Part shown: positions 19,553-27,457 of the stretch, in pieces
Layout: every line of letters starts with the position of its first letter
Position numbering within the stretch: position 1 is the stretch's first letter
Assembly (NCBI RefSeq): GCF_002849655.1
Contig: NZ_PDNW01000028.1
Coordinates: forward strand, 1 to 33,437
Direction: 5' to 3'
DNA: 33,437 bases
DNA from: Pollutimonas subterranea
GTDB lineage: Bacteria; Pseudomonadota; Gammaproteobacteria; Burkholderiales; Burkholderiaceae_B
Notes under the pieces: model-generated
Seen by the model: the letters and a program-made list of their open reading frames with translations, nothing else
Database searches by the model: none
What the model was told of the DNA's origin: nothing
Program-made: the position numbers and the translations under genes

Positions 19553-19936
19553 ATGAATCGACGACATTTCATCACAGCCGCCAGTGCTACTGCCCTGCTA
19601 AGCTTCCTGACTGGATGCAAAACAGAACCAGGTGGTGAAAAATTTCTTGGGTACTGGAAGTCGGATAGTAAATATGATCCTGATGTAATCCACATTACTC
19701 GTAACGGCGACAGCTTTCTGTTTACCGTTGTTGCTAAGAATCCTTTCGGTGGTGGCTACCAGACCCACAATCTACCAGGAAAGCTGGATGATTCAGACAA
19801 TATTCTGGCTGTAGGCGATAAACGCATCGCCTACGATGAAAGCTCTGATCTCATTATCTCGGGCCAGATGAAAGCTCACCGCTCAACTGAAGCTGAGTAC
19901 CAGGCCATTGCCCAACAAGACAGCAACACCCCCTGA
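19553..19936 (+). CDS. Small lipoprotein in the virB operon (entry-exclusion-like position)
   Basis: A 127-residue exported lipoprotein. Its signal peptide begins MNRRHFITAASATALLSF and ends in a lipobox LTGC (Cys at about 23); the RRHF pair resembles a twin-arginine motif. The mature part is polar with beta-strand character. ATAGGAAACCCA precedes the ATG, favouring 19553 over an upstream start at 19520. Eex entry-exclusion lipoproteins sit among virB5-virB6 genes in related plasmids, so that is a reasonable guess, but no sequence match is claimed. The 189 bases before it hold no convincing gene. Confidence 0.65.
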   Translation: MNRRHFITAASATALLSFLTGCKTEPGGEKFLGYWKSDSKYDPDVIHITRNGDSFLFTVVAKNPFGGGYQTHNLPGKLDDSDNILAVGDKRIAYDESSDLIISGQMKAHRSTEAEYQAIAQQDSNTP

Positions 19937-19974
19937 CCTACGCGCCTGAAGGCGCATTCCTCGGAGTATTTACC

Positions 19975-20679
19975 ATGACACGCTGCCAATCCCTGGCGGC
20001 GGGCATTGCCTTGTCCGTCGCATTCCTAAACCCCGTCCACGCCAGCGGCATTCCTACTGTGGATGCAGCCACTATCGCCCAACTACAGCAACAGTTATTA
20101 ACCGCTCGCGACCAGCTGAAAAATCTCACCGAACAGTTGCAAACAGCAAAAAGCCAGTTGACCGCTTTCACTCAGTCGAGCGGTTTCGGCAACGTTGTGG
20201 GCAGCCCAGATATCCGCGACCAACTGCGTGCCGCCCTGCCAACTAGCGCCCAAGACCTTCTGGACCGCTCTGGTAGCTCGGCCCTTAACGGAGACGTCTC
20301 CCGGATAACAGACGAAGTGATGGCACCCGTCAGTTTCGAAGAGGATCGTCAGCAGCTCTCAAAACGCGCACTGAACATCGAGGCAACAGCAAAGGCCATG
20401 AGTGAACGTGCCTATGACTCCATGACCCGACGTCTAGCCAATGTAGATGCCCTGCAAGACAAAATCAATCAAACCACCAACCCCAAGGAAATCGCCGAAC
20501 TGCAGGCCCGAATCCAGATTGAACACGCCAATATTGCTGCGGAGCAGACACGCACTCAACTGGCTTCCCAACAACTTGAATCTGAGCGCCATCTGCTGCA
20601 AGCCAGGGCGGAACGGGTATATGGCGGCTGGTTTGGAAGTAATTCGGTTTCTGGCAATAACGCCAATCCCACAGAATAG
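19975..20679 (+). CDS. virB5: VirB5-like minor pilin protein
   Basis: A 234-residue periplasmic/pilus-tip protein. Signal peptide 1-24 (cleavage near VHASG), then a coiled-coil-rich region (about 35-65, QLQQQLLTARDQLKNLTEQLQ) and the central SAQDLLDRSG/ALNGD segment, ending in another long helix. Helical content and length match VirB5/TraC proteins, which cap the pilus and contact recipients. It starts 38 bases after the lipoprotein gene, with CTCGGAG upstream. Confidence 0.88.
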   Translation: MTRCQSLAAGIALSVAFLNPVHASGIPTVDAATIAQLQQQLLTARDQLKNLTEQLQTAKSQLTAFTQSSGFGNVVGSPDIRDQLRAALPTSAQDLLDRSGSSALNGDVSRITDEVMAPVSFEEDRQQLSKRALNIEATAKAMSERAYDSMTRRLANVDALQDKINQTTNPKEIAELQARIQIEHANIAAEQTRTQLASQQLESERHLLQARAERVYGGWFGSNSVSGNNANPTE

Positions 20680-20690
20680 GCCCCAGCATC

Positions 20691-21641
20691 ATGGCCGAAC
20701 TCAATCCTCACGTAGCACCACCCTCGGCACCCAGCGAAATTGCCCAATGGGTCATGAGCCAGACAGAAAGCGTCCTGAGCAACGCCATCAATGAGCCCAT
20801 GCAGGCACTGTTTGAAGCACTCATGCCCGTGATTGTGGTGGGACTCACCCTGCAGTTCGTTGTATACGCATTCGCCCTCATGCACGGACAGAGCAACATG
20901 ACCGTGACAGAGTTCTTTCGCAAGGCGATTCTGGTGGCCATTGTTTCCATGATTTTTGGTGTGGGCGGCCTGTTTCAAAGCGATATCGCCCAAGCCATGA
21001 TCGAGCTACCGGATGACATCACGCAGTTGGCTCTCGGCACCGGCAATGTCGCCCTGGAGGTGGACAAACTGCAAAACGAAACCGGCAAAGCATCCAGCGC
21101 CATGATGGGCAAAGGCCAAGACGCTTGGTACAACGTACTTCCGTCTACCAAGGAGGTACTGGTCAGCATCCTGGCCACGCTGATACGTATTAATGCTTCG
21201 GTGCTTGGCAGCGTCATCATGGTGATTATCGTCGTCTGCAAAGTCGGCATGGCACTCGTCGTGGCCACTGGCCCCATTTTCATCGCAGCCACTTTATTTG
21301 AACCCAGCAAACCACTCTTCAACAGTTGGGTGTCTCAAGCACTGAACTTCGTATTTTTGGCTCTGTTGGCTGGCCTGATCTTCGGACTAATACTACAGAT
21401 GAACATTCAGCTCATCCGCATGATTACCGATCAGATCAACGGTGGAGCGAAGGACATCCTCGGGCTTTTCGGCGCACAGTTGCTAGTCGGTGTAGCAAGC
21501 CTCGTAATCATGGTGATGATCCCAGGCCTGGCTGCCGGTCTATCTAACGGCTTTGGTGCTCAATTGGGTGTCGGAACCGCAGCCAAAGGCGCTTTCTCCA
21601 TCTTGCGGCTGCGTAGCATGTTACGCCTGCGCGCCAAGTAA
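20691..21641 (+). CDS. virB6: VirB6 inner-membrane channel component
   Basis: A 316-residue polytopic membrane protein with about six hydrophobic helices, including VGLTLQFVVYAFALMHG (about 45-61), AILVAIVSMIFGVGGLF, and a C-terminal pair near 215-290. VirB6 proteins form part of the inner-membrane DNA path. It starts eleven bases after virB5, with the usual order. Central segment 95-145 is polar and likely periplasmic, as in VirB6. Confidence 0.92.
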   Translation: MAELNPHVAPPSAPSEIAQWVMSQTESVLSNAINEPMQALFEALMPVIVVGLTLQFVVYAFALMHGQSNMTVTEFFRKAILVAIVSMIFGVGGLFQSDIAQAMIELPDDITQLALGTGNVALEVDKLQNETGKASSAMMGKGQDAWYNVLPSTKEVLVSILATLIRINASVLGSVIMVIIVVCKVGMALVVATGPIFIAATLFEPSKPLFNSWVSQALNFVFLALLAGLIFGLILQMNIQLIRMITDQINGGAKDILGLFGAQLLVGVASLVIMVMIPGLAAGLSNGFGAQLGVGTAAKGAFSILRLRSMLRLRAK

Positions 21642-21734
21642 ACAAAAACTTCGCACCGACCAATTTCAGGCCGGTCAAACCTCTTTATATTTTCCATCCA
21701 CCTGCCAGTCGAGCGGGTTAGGAATCCTCTACCC

Positions 21735-21872
21735 ATGAAAAACCTCTTTGCCACCCTGACGCTGGCCGGGCTGCTGGCTGGCTGCGCCTTTCATGCGCCC
21801 CAGCCGCCGCAACCCGCCGACACTCCCCGCGTGCCAGTCAATGCCACGCCGCCTCTTTTCAAAGGAGTCTGA
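21735..21872 (+). CDS. virB7: VirB7-like outer-membrane lipoprotein
   Basis: A 45-residue lipoprotein, too short for usual gene thresholds. The signal peptide MKNLFATLTLAGLLAGC ends in a clear lipobox with Cys17; the mature 29 residues are proline-rich (APQPPQPADTPRVP) as in VirB7, which stabilises VirB9 and anchors the core complex in the outer membrane. Position between virB6 and virB8 is canonical. Its last codons carry the AAAGGAG ribosome site of virB8. Confidence 0.88.
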   Translation: MKNLFATLTLAGLLAGCAFHAPQPPQPADTPRVPVNATPPLFKGV

Positions 21873-21875
21873 CTC

Positions 21876-22562
21876 GTGTCCGCATCCCTCAAATCCGAAG
21901 ACGTTGCCGCCTACCTGGAGCAGTCGCGCGGCCTGGAGCGCGATCACCTTGGCGAACTCGTCAACAGCCGGAAACGCGCCTGGCAGGTAGCCATTGCATC
22001 AGGCCTCATTGCTTTCGCTTCCGTTGCCGCCGTTGCCGGTCTAACCCCGCTCAAGCAGCCGCCCGAAATGTATGTGGTGCGGGTGGATAACGCGACCGGC
22101 ACCATCGAGCATGTCAGCAGCCTTGGCCAGCCCATGGAAGATTATGGCCAGCGTATCGCTAAGTATTTTCTGAATACCTATGTGCTGAACTGCGAAGGCT
22201 ATAGCTGGCAAACCATTCAGGAGCAATTCGACACCTGCGCCCTGCTTTCCTCCGCACCCACTCAGATCCAATACGGCAAACGATTCGAAGGCCCAGATGC
22301 CGTCACGACACGCCTTGGTGCACACAGCACCGTGGATGTGCAAGTTCATTCAATCACTCTAGGGGCCAATCAGGCCGCCATTGTCCGCTTCACCAAGACG
22401 GAGCGGGAAGTCACCACTGGCAATATCACCAAGGTCCGACATCTGATTGCCACCATGGCCTATCAATACACCGACGTCCCACTCACCGAGGAAGTCGCCC
22501 GCCTAAACCCGCTGGGCTTTCAGGTCATGCGCTATGACTTGGCTGCCGACCTATCTCGCTGA
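21876..22562 (+). CDS. virB8: VirB8 inner-membrane assembly factor
   Basis: A 228-residue bitopic protein. A short cytoplasmic N-terminus with RGLERDHL is followed by a membrane helix (about 37-57) and a periplasmic NTF2-like domain (60-228). It bridges inner-membrane and core complexes. The GTG start lies just three bases after the virB7 stop with AAAGGAG at a good distance. Length and topology are standard. Confidence 0.93.
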   Translation: MSASLKSEDVAAYLEQSRGLERDHLGELVNSRKRAWQVAIASGLIAFASVAAVAGLTPLKQPPEMYVVRVDNATGTIEHVSSLGQPMEDYGQRIAKYFLNTYVLNCEGYSWQTIQEQFDTCALLSSAPTQIQYGKRFEGPDAVTTRLGAHSTVDVQVHSITLGANQAAIVRFTKTEREVTTGNITKVRHLIATMAYQYTDVPLTEEVARLNPLGFQVMRYDLAADLSR

Positions 22563-22589
22563 CACCGGCAAGGCTCAGAAGGAATCCTT

Positions 22590-23462
22590 ATGTTTGAACA
22601 TTTCCCCAGCCGGCAGGCGCTGGCTTTGTTTCTCTGCCTGGCCGTACCTACCAGCGTTTTGGCGCTGGAAACACCGCGCAACTCACGGCTCGACCACCGA
22701 GTGCGCTATGTGAACTACAACACGGCCAATGTCATCCAGCTCGATGCCGTCATTGGCGTAGCCACGCACATCGTGCTGGAACCCGGCGAGCATTACGTCT
22801 ATCACGTCTTTGGCGATAGCCAGGCCTATGCGTTTACGCACAAGAACAATCATCTGTTCTTCAAACCAACCGCAGAAGATGCCAACACCAACCTGATCGT
22901 GATCACCAACCGTCGCGACTACAGCTTCAGGCTCTCGTACAGCGACAGTCAAAAATCACCAGCCCTTTACAAGCTTGTGGTCCGTTACCCAGAGGCTGAA
23001 GCCAGACAGCGAACCAAAGCCACACAGAAGGCGGCCATTGAACGATCCCTACAGGCCACTGGCACAGCCTTGAACTGGCAGTCCTACACCCGCAGCGGCG
23101 ATGCAGATATCGCACCGGTACATGCCTGGGATGATGGCCGTCAGACCTGGCTGCAGTTCGCCCCGCAGGCCGACATCCCGACGGTGTATCGCGTCACACC
23201 AGACGGCCAGGAAATCATGACGAATTACCACATGGCAGATGAACGCACCATGGTGCTGCATCGCACGTCTGCGTTATGGCATCTTCGCCTGGGCGAGCAA
23301 GTACTGGCCATCTACAACGACGCCTACGGTGCGACAGCCGTACCAGCACATACCGGAACCACATCGCCAGCGGTGAAGCGCCGCATCAAAGGCGCTGCCG
23401 CCGACCAACCCGCCGCTGTGGCACCCCTACCCACCATACGGATACGCGAAGTCACGCAATGA
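22590..23462 (+). CDS. virB9: VirB9 outer-membrane core-complex protein
   Basis: A 290-residue periplasmic protein with a signal peptide (about 1-23, cleaved near VLALE). The conserved HRVRYVNYNTANVIQLDAV start of the mature protein is followed by AFTHKNNHLFFKP and NLIVITNRRDY, all typical of VirB9/CagX. The C-terminal domain that meets VirB7 and VirB10 extends to about 260, then a basic tail. Its stop overlaps an in-frame ATG of virB10 by four bases. Confidence 0.95.
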   Translation: MFEHFPSRQALALFLCLAVPTSVLALETPRNSRLDHRVRYVNYNTANVIQLDAVIGVATHIVLEPGEHYVYHVFGDSQAYAFTHKNNHLFFKPTAEDANTNLIVITNRRDYSFRLSYSDSQKSPALYKLVVRYPEAEARQRTKATQKAAIERSLQATGTALNWQSYTRSGDADIAPVHAWDDGRQTWLQFAPQADIPTVYRVTPDGQEIMTNYHMADERTMVLHRTSALWHLRLGEQVLAIYNDAYGATAVPAHTGTTSPAVKRRIKGAAADQPAAVAPLPTIRIREVTQ

Positions 23463-23473
23463 AGGAACACCCC

Positions 23474-24634
23474 ATGACGGAAACCGAACAACGCTCGGCT
23501 CCAGCAGCAGCCGGGCATCAAGACGATGATCTCACCCACGAACATCCATCAAACCAACCACATAGTGGTCTGGAACGGGAAACGGCAGATTTAGAAACGA
23601 CCGGGCACAGCACGCCTCGCGGTGCTCGGGCCTTCCTCTGGCTCACGATATTAGTCGCACTGGCTGTCGCAATCGGCGTGCTCGTAAAAACCTGGAGCCG
23701 TGAACCCCGGGAAAAGACGGATACCGGGATGGAAGTCGATCAAAGTGGGATCATCAATCGTCTTAAAGCCCCAAAGGTACAGCGCCCCGCAGCACCGCTA
23801 CCTGCGCCCCAACCGGTAACGGAACCAAAGGCTACGCCAAGCTCTTACGTCCCGCCACCGATGCCAAGCGCGCCAGCACCCGTCAATGAAGTCGCCCAAC
23901 GACGACTGGGCAGTCCACTGCAAGCAGGCGGCACCGACCAGAGCAGCACGACGGCAGACCAAGCTAGCGGCAAGGACGGCCCTTATAGCGATGCAGGCCC
24001 ATTAGCCGACAAACTACGACCACTAGAGCTTTCCCCTTCGGTTGCAGGGCAACTGGGCGACCGCAACTTTCTGCTGACACAAGGCACCATGATTGACTGC
24101 ACCCTGCAGACCAAACTCGTCAGCACCCAGGCCGGTCTTCTGACCTGCTTGGCCACGCACGACGTCATGAGCGCCAACGGCAAGGTGAAACTGATCGATG
24201 CCGGCACCAAGTTCACGGGCTATCAGTCCGGCGGCATCCAGCAGGGCCAGGCCCGCGCCTTCGTCACATGGAACCGCCTGGAAACGCCCACCGGCGTCAT
24301 CGTGAATCTGGGCTCACCCGGCACCGGCCCCCTGGGCGAGGCGGGACTAGACGGCCATATCGATAACCACTTCTGGGACCGCTTTGGCAATGCCATCCTG
24401 CTTTCCCTGATCGGCGATTTTGGCAACTGGGCATCCGATCAGGGGAAATCTGGCAGCAACAACATCCGTTTTGAAAACACCAGCGAAGGAGGCCAGGAAG
24501 CCGTCTCCAAGATTCTGGAAAAGTCCCTGGATATACCTCCCACCCTTTACAAAAACCAGGGCGAACGCATCGGCATCATGGTCGCCCGCGATTTGGATTT
24601 CAGCAAAGTCTATGAGCTCGAACCCGTCCCCTGA
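23474..24634 (+). CDS. virB10: VirB10 energy-sensing core-complex protein
   Basis: A 386-residue protein spanning the envelope. A polar N-terminus precedes one membrane helix (about 55-75, FLWLTILVALAVAIGVLV). A proline-rich periplasmic segment (APLPAPQPVTEPK...VPPPMPSAPAPV) follows, then the TrbI/VirB10 beta-barrel domain with LTQGTMIDCTLQTKLVST and NLGSPGTGPLGEAGLDG. ATG 23474 is chosen because GAAGGA stands at the right distance; the alternative ATG 23459 overlaps the virB9 stop and adds five residues. It overlaps virB11 by 23 bases. Confidence 0.94.
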   Translation: MTETEQRSAPAAAGHQDDDLTHEHPSNQPHSGLERETADLETTGHSTPRGARAFLWLTILVALAVAIGVLVKTWSREPREKTDTGMEVDQSGIINRLKAPKVQRPAAPLPAPQPVTEPKATPSSYVPPPMPSAPAPVNEVAQRRLGSPLQAGGTDQSSTTADQASGKDGPYSDAGPLADKLRPLELSPSVAGQLGDRNFLLTQGTMIDCTLQTKLVSTQAGLLTCLATHDVMSANGKVKLIDAGTKFTGYQSGGIQQGQARAFVTWNRLETPTGVIVNLGSPGTGPLGEAGLDGHIDNHFWDRFGNAILLSLIGDFGNWASDQGKSGSNNIRFENTSEGGQEAVSKILEKSLDIPPTLYKNQGERIGIMVARDLDFSKVYELEPVP

Positions 24635-25619
24635 ACCTATACCCTTTGATCGGGCCATCGCTGTTCGCACATTTCTGCGCCCGCTGGCCGTCCACCTGCA
24701 AGACCCGACCGTGACTGAAATCGCCATCGTGCGGCCTAGGGAGCTCTACGCACGCACGCGCGGAGCCTGGCAGTTGCACGAATGCGCCCAGCTTTCCTAT
24801 CCACACCTGGAAGCCCTGGCTACAGCCCTGGCCGCCTACAACCACATGGCACGCAGTCCCGTTCAGTCAGTCGTCCTGCCCGACGGTGAGCGCGGCCAGA
24901 TCGTCCAGCCTCCAGCCTGCATCGACGGCACCCTGGCCATCAATATCCGAAAGCACGCCCAAGTGGCTTTATCCCTGGAGGAACTGCAGGCGCAAGGCGC
25001 TTTTGAAGCCACCCACGACACCGCCGCCGAATGCGCGGCAGGCAGGCTCTCGAGGGCCGACCAGACACTCATGGCCCTAAAAGCTGCCGGTGACATTCCT
25101 CGATTCCTTCACGAAGCGATCCAGGCACGCAAGAATCTGGTCATTTCCGGGGCGACAGGTTCTGGCAAAACCACCTTTGCCAGATCACTCATCGACCGGG
25201 TGTCCATTGATGAACGCCTAGTCACGATTGAGGATGTTCATGAGCTTATCCTGCCCCGGCACAGAAACCGTGTTCACCTGATGTATGGCGGAACGCGGGG
25301 CCGTGTCTCGGCAACCGAGAGCCTCGCAGCCTGCATGCGCCTGTCGCCAGACAGGATATTTCTGGCCGAGCTACGCGGCTCTGAAACCTGGGATTACCTG
25401 GCGGCATTGAATACCGGCCACCCGGGGTCGGTCACCACCACACATGCCAATGGGGCGGCTGATACGTTCAATCGCTTGGCAGTGCTTATCAAACAATCGC
25501 CTACGGGCGGCAATCTCGACCTGGCGACCATTCAAACGTTTCTGCGCCACACCGTAGACATCGTGCTCTATTTCGAGCGGTTTCGCCTGAAAGAACTTTG
25601 GTTTGAGCCACATGTGTAA
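24612..25619 (+). CDS. virB11: VirB11 hexameric secretion ATPase
   Basis: A 335-residue cytoplasmic ATPase that switches the system between pilus assembly and DNA transfer. An N-terminal domain (1-155) precedes the RecA-like domain with Walker A GATGSGKTT (180-188), Asp box region TIEDVHEL (205-212), Walker B RIFLAELRG (248-256) and His box HPGSVTTTHAN (270-280). The start inside the end of virB10 gives the usual VirB11 length. It is the last virB gene; the next gene converges on it. Confidence 0.96.
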   Translation: MSSNPSPEPIPFDRAIAVRTFLRPLAVHLQDPTVTEIAIVRPRELYARTRGAWQLHECAQLSYPHLEALATALAAYNHMARSPVQSVVLPDGERGQIVQPPACIDGTLAINIRKHAQVALSLEELQAQGAFEATHDTAAECAAGRLSRADQTLMALKAAGDIPRFLHEAIQARKNLVISGATGSGKTTFARSLIDRVSIDERLVTIEDVHELILPRHRNRVHLMYGGTRGRVSATESLAACMRLSPDRIFLAELRGSETWDYLAALNTGHPGSVTTTHANGAADTFNRLAVLIKQSPTGGNLDLATIQTFLRHTVDIVLYFERFRLKELWFEPHV

Positions 25620-25671
25620 TACCAGGAAAATGAACTGATTCACAACAAGGCTAACCACCGGCCCACACACC

Positions 25672-25914
25672 TTAATCAGCAACGATCTCAGGCTGAACCG
25701 TGGACGGCGGTCGTCCGGGGCTGCTCATACGTACATGGTATCCCTCTCGCACCAAGTCAATTAACTCTAATTCCGTCATGACGCTCGTGCCCTCTGGATC
25801 ATTTCTAGAGTTGGTCTTGTGAGCACGAAAGGAACCATCCTCATACTTATGAGGGCGAAGAATCAATCCAGAATCTTTGCCGCGAGCCACCCTATAAATC
25901 AACTTTTCTTTCAT
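25672..25914 (-). CDS. Unassigned 80-residue protein, convergent with virB11
   Basis: No family recognised. It is a soluble, basic protein starting MKEKLIYRVARGKDSGL, with an acidic helix MTELELIDLVREGYHVRM (about 46-63). GAGAAAG lies before the ATG at a good distance, and base composition is lower in GC than the flanking transfer genes, suggesting later acquisition. It is divergent from the replication gene across a gap that contains an inverted repeat, so a regulator of trfA is one possibility; no DNA-binding motif is obvious. Confidence 0.6.
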   Translation of the reverse strand: MKEKLIYRVARGKDSGLILRPHKYEDGSFRAHKTNSRNDPEGTSVMTELELIDLVREGYHVRMSSPGRPPSTVQPEIVAD

Positions 25915-25952
25915 TACTTTCTCAAAAATTACGTGTTCAGCATCTGATCATA

Positions 25953-25969
25953 ATCGTTTACATAACGAT
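25953..25969. promoter_or_regulatory. Inverted repeat in the gap between the small gene and trfA
   Basis: ATCGTT-tacat-AACGAT, six-base arms, in an AT-rich stretch between divergent genes. It fits an operator for one or both, but no promoter hexamers could be firmly placed, and there is no match to the KorA site (GTTTAGCTAAAC). Confidence 0.35.
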
Positions 25970-26090
25970 AGAACCTGAAGTTCAAACTATCCGTTGCGGC
26001 CGACGCTGTGCGGACTCTACCCCTGAATCCGTGTGAGGCACTGCACACGCTCCGGGCAGGCCTTGTATGGGCTCGTCTGGAGCTTTATCC

Positions 26091-27008
26091 ATGACCTCAT
26101 CAACTCGACTGCCCTTTCACCGAGACAACAACCTGCTGCGTCTGTCAGCTGCCATGCAGCGCGCTCAGCAAAAGGCCACCGAGGCCGTGGCCGCCGCCGC
26201 AGAAAAACAAGCAGTAACCCCGACCGCGCTCATACTGCCCGGCCTCAATGAAACGGTCAGGGCCATCCCCAACTACATCGCCCGAAGCGCCATCTTTGCG
26301 CCGGTTCGTCGGGGCTGGCGCACACTACACGACGACACCGTGTTTCTGGAAGGCAGCAAAATTCTGCTCAAAGGATCGGGCAAACAATTGAGCGAAGATC
26401 ACGCTGACATCTGGATGCACGCCATGTACCTGCAGACCACAGCCCTGTTGGGTGAGGCGCCAATCATTAACCGGGCAGATTTCCTGCGCGGCATGGGTAG
26501 GCCCACAGGCGGCAGCGCCTATGAATGGCTGCATGATGGCATGAAAGACTTGGCCCGTTTCACCCTGTGCATTGAGGCCCGCAGAAAGGATGGCTCAGTC
26601 AAATACAGCTACGGCAACCATCCATCGACCCGTGTGCTGGCGATGATCGGCGGCTTCGATTATGACGAAACCTCCGGAAGCTACACGATCTACGCTGATC
26701 CTCGCTGGGCACAGATTTTTAGCAATCGGGAGTACGCCCTGGTGGACTGGACCAAACGCCTGTTGATGCGACATGATCTCTCCAAAAGCCTGCAACGCCT
26801 GATTGGGACCTCCGCCGACATCAAGCAAAAGTACAGCCTAGACATCCTGAAGCAACGCGCTCAATACACCGGTCGCATGCGTGATTTTCGGACAAGTCTG
26901 GAGCGTAGCCTGACAGAACTGGAAGCCTTGAAAGTAATCGCAGAGCCACGTATAGAAACCGCCACCAGGGGCCACCAACAAGCGGTCTGGATACGGTTGG
27001 GTCGTTAA
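26091..27008 (+). CDS. trfA: TrfA-type plasmid replication initiator
   Basis: A 305-residue initiator expected to bind the iterons just downstream and open the origin. The body from about 50 to 300 matches the TrfA family in character: RSAIFAPVRRGWRTLHDDTVF, the winged-helix segments around DIWMHAMYLQ and GRPTGGSAYEWLHDGM, and TIYADPRWAQIFSNREYALVDW. Length lies between the two RK2 TrfA forms (about 285 and 382). The start at 26091 has CTGGAG upstream; an in-frame ATG at 26067 is less likely. A plasmid initiator inside a tRNA-anchored integrated element is unusual. Confidence 0.88.
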   Translation: MTSSTRLPFHRDNNLLRLSAAMQRAQQKATEAVAAAAEKQAVTPTALILPGLNETVRAIPNYIARSAIFAPVRRGWRTLHDDTVFLEGSKILLKGSGKQLSEDHADIWMHAMYLQTTALLGEAPIINRADFLRGMGRPTGGSAYEWLHDGMKDLARFTLCIEARRKDGSVKYSYGNHPSTRVLAMIGGFDYDETSGSYTIYADPRWAQIFSNREYALVDWTKRLLMRHDLSKSLQRLIGTSADIKQKYSLDILKQRAQYTGRMRDFRTSLERSLTELEALKVIAEPRIETATRGHQQAVWIRLGR

Positions 27009-27073
27009 ATTCTCCACCGTAATAGCATCGCGCAGATGTTCCAGAAAGCTGATTTTCAGAACCTTTTCTAGGT

Positions 27074-27082
27074 TGTGGATAA
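27074..27082 (-). promoter_or_regulatory. DnaA box 1
   Basis: A perfect TTATCCACA on the minus strand, between the lone iteron and the iteron array. DnaA boxes flank iterons in many plasmid origins. Confidence 0.75.
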
Positions 27083-27096
27083 GTGCCTTTTACCGT

Positions 27097-27176
27097 CGTC
27101 ATAGCATCGCGCCTGCGTCGTCATAAGATCGCGGCTTATCGTCATAACATCGCGCTTTCTCGTCATAGCATCGCGC
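27097..27176. repeat. Four tandem iterons, consensus CGTCATAGCATCGCGC
   Basis: Copies at 27097-27112, 27119-27134 (AAGATCGCGG variant), 27140-27155 (AACATC variant) and 27161-27176, with start-to-start distances of 22, 21 and 21 bases, i.e. two helical turns, so initiator molecules would bind on one face. A fifth copy with one change (CGTAATAGCATCGCGC) lies alone at 27018-27033, near the end of trfA, and could serve in autoregulation or copy control. Confidence 0.9.
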
Positions 27177-27265
27177 ATAATTTCTGGAAACCTGCATAAA
27201 CAGGCCGTTTCCAGCCATCGAAACGCCTTCTACCTTACTTCTACCTTATCTCTATCAGAAAAGCG

Positions 27266-27274
27266 TGTGGATAA
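27266..27274 (-). promoter_or_regulatory. DnaA box 2
   Basis: A second perfect TTATCCACA in the same orientation, beyond the 11-mer repeats. With box 1 it brackets the iteron array. Confidence 0.75.
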
Positions 27275-27302
27275 GTCCAGTCTCTCCTCGACCTGAGTGC
27301 AA

Positions 27303-27365
27303 CATCCTGCCTACATAACCCACGCCATTTTGAATTCGCACGCTGAGCAGCCGCACAGCGGCTGC
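27303..27365. other. Candidate transfer-origin segment (weak)
   Basis: CATCCTG-C at 27303-27310 matches the core of P-type nick regions (YATCCTG|Y), and GCAGCCG-cacag-CGGCTGC at 27347-27365 is a perfect seven-base hairpin. The site lies upstream of the traK-like block, as in IncP plasmids. Against it: the match is short, no clear inverted repeat precedes the candidate nick, and no relaxase gene is present to indicate which nick family to expect. The rest of 27275-27457 holds nothing else I can identify. Confidence 0.25.
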
Positions 27366-27457
27366 ATCGGTCTGCAGTTGGCCACATCCGCCCCTTCGGG
27401 CAAATCTCACCCTCATCCCCATCACTGCCCTTCAAGCTGCACGGCAAAGGAGTCCTC

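Larger units (their letters stand above)
27018..27274. other. oriV: Iteron-type replication origin (oriV)
   Basis: Directly after trfA: one iteron (27018-27033), a DnaA box, four closely spaced iterons (27097-27176), a 27186-27212 imperfect hairpin (GGAAAC...GTTTCC), two tandem CTTCTACCTTA 11-mers (27227-27248), and a second DnaA box. This is the anatomy of a TrfA/RepA-controlled plasmid origin. Strand-opening region is most likely the segment around the 11-mers, though it is not very AT-rich. Seen: all repeats. Inferred: origin activity. Confidence 0.82.

Noticed and set aside
27097-27176. Iteron array as a short CRISPR
   Set aside because: Units are 16 bases with 5-6 base gaps, far too short for repeats and spacers, and they follow a TrfA-type gene; no cas genes present.
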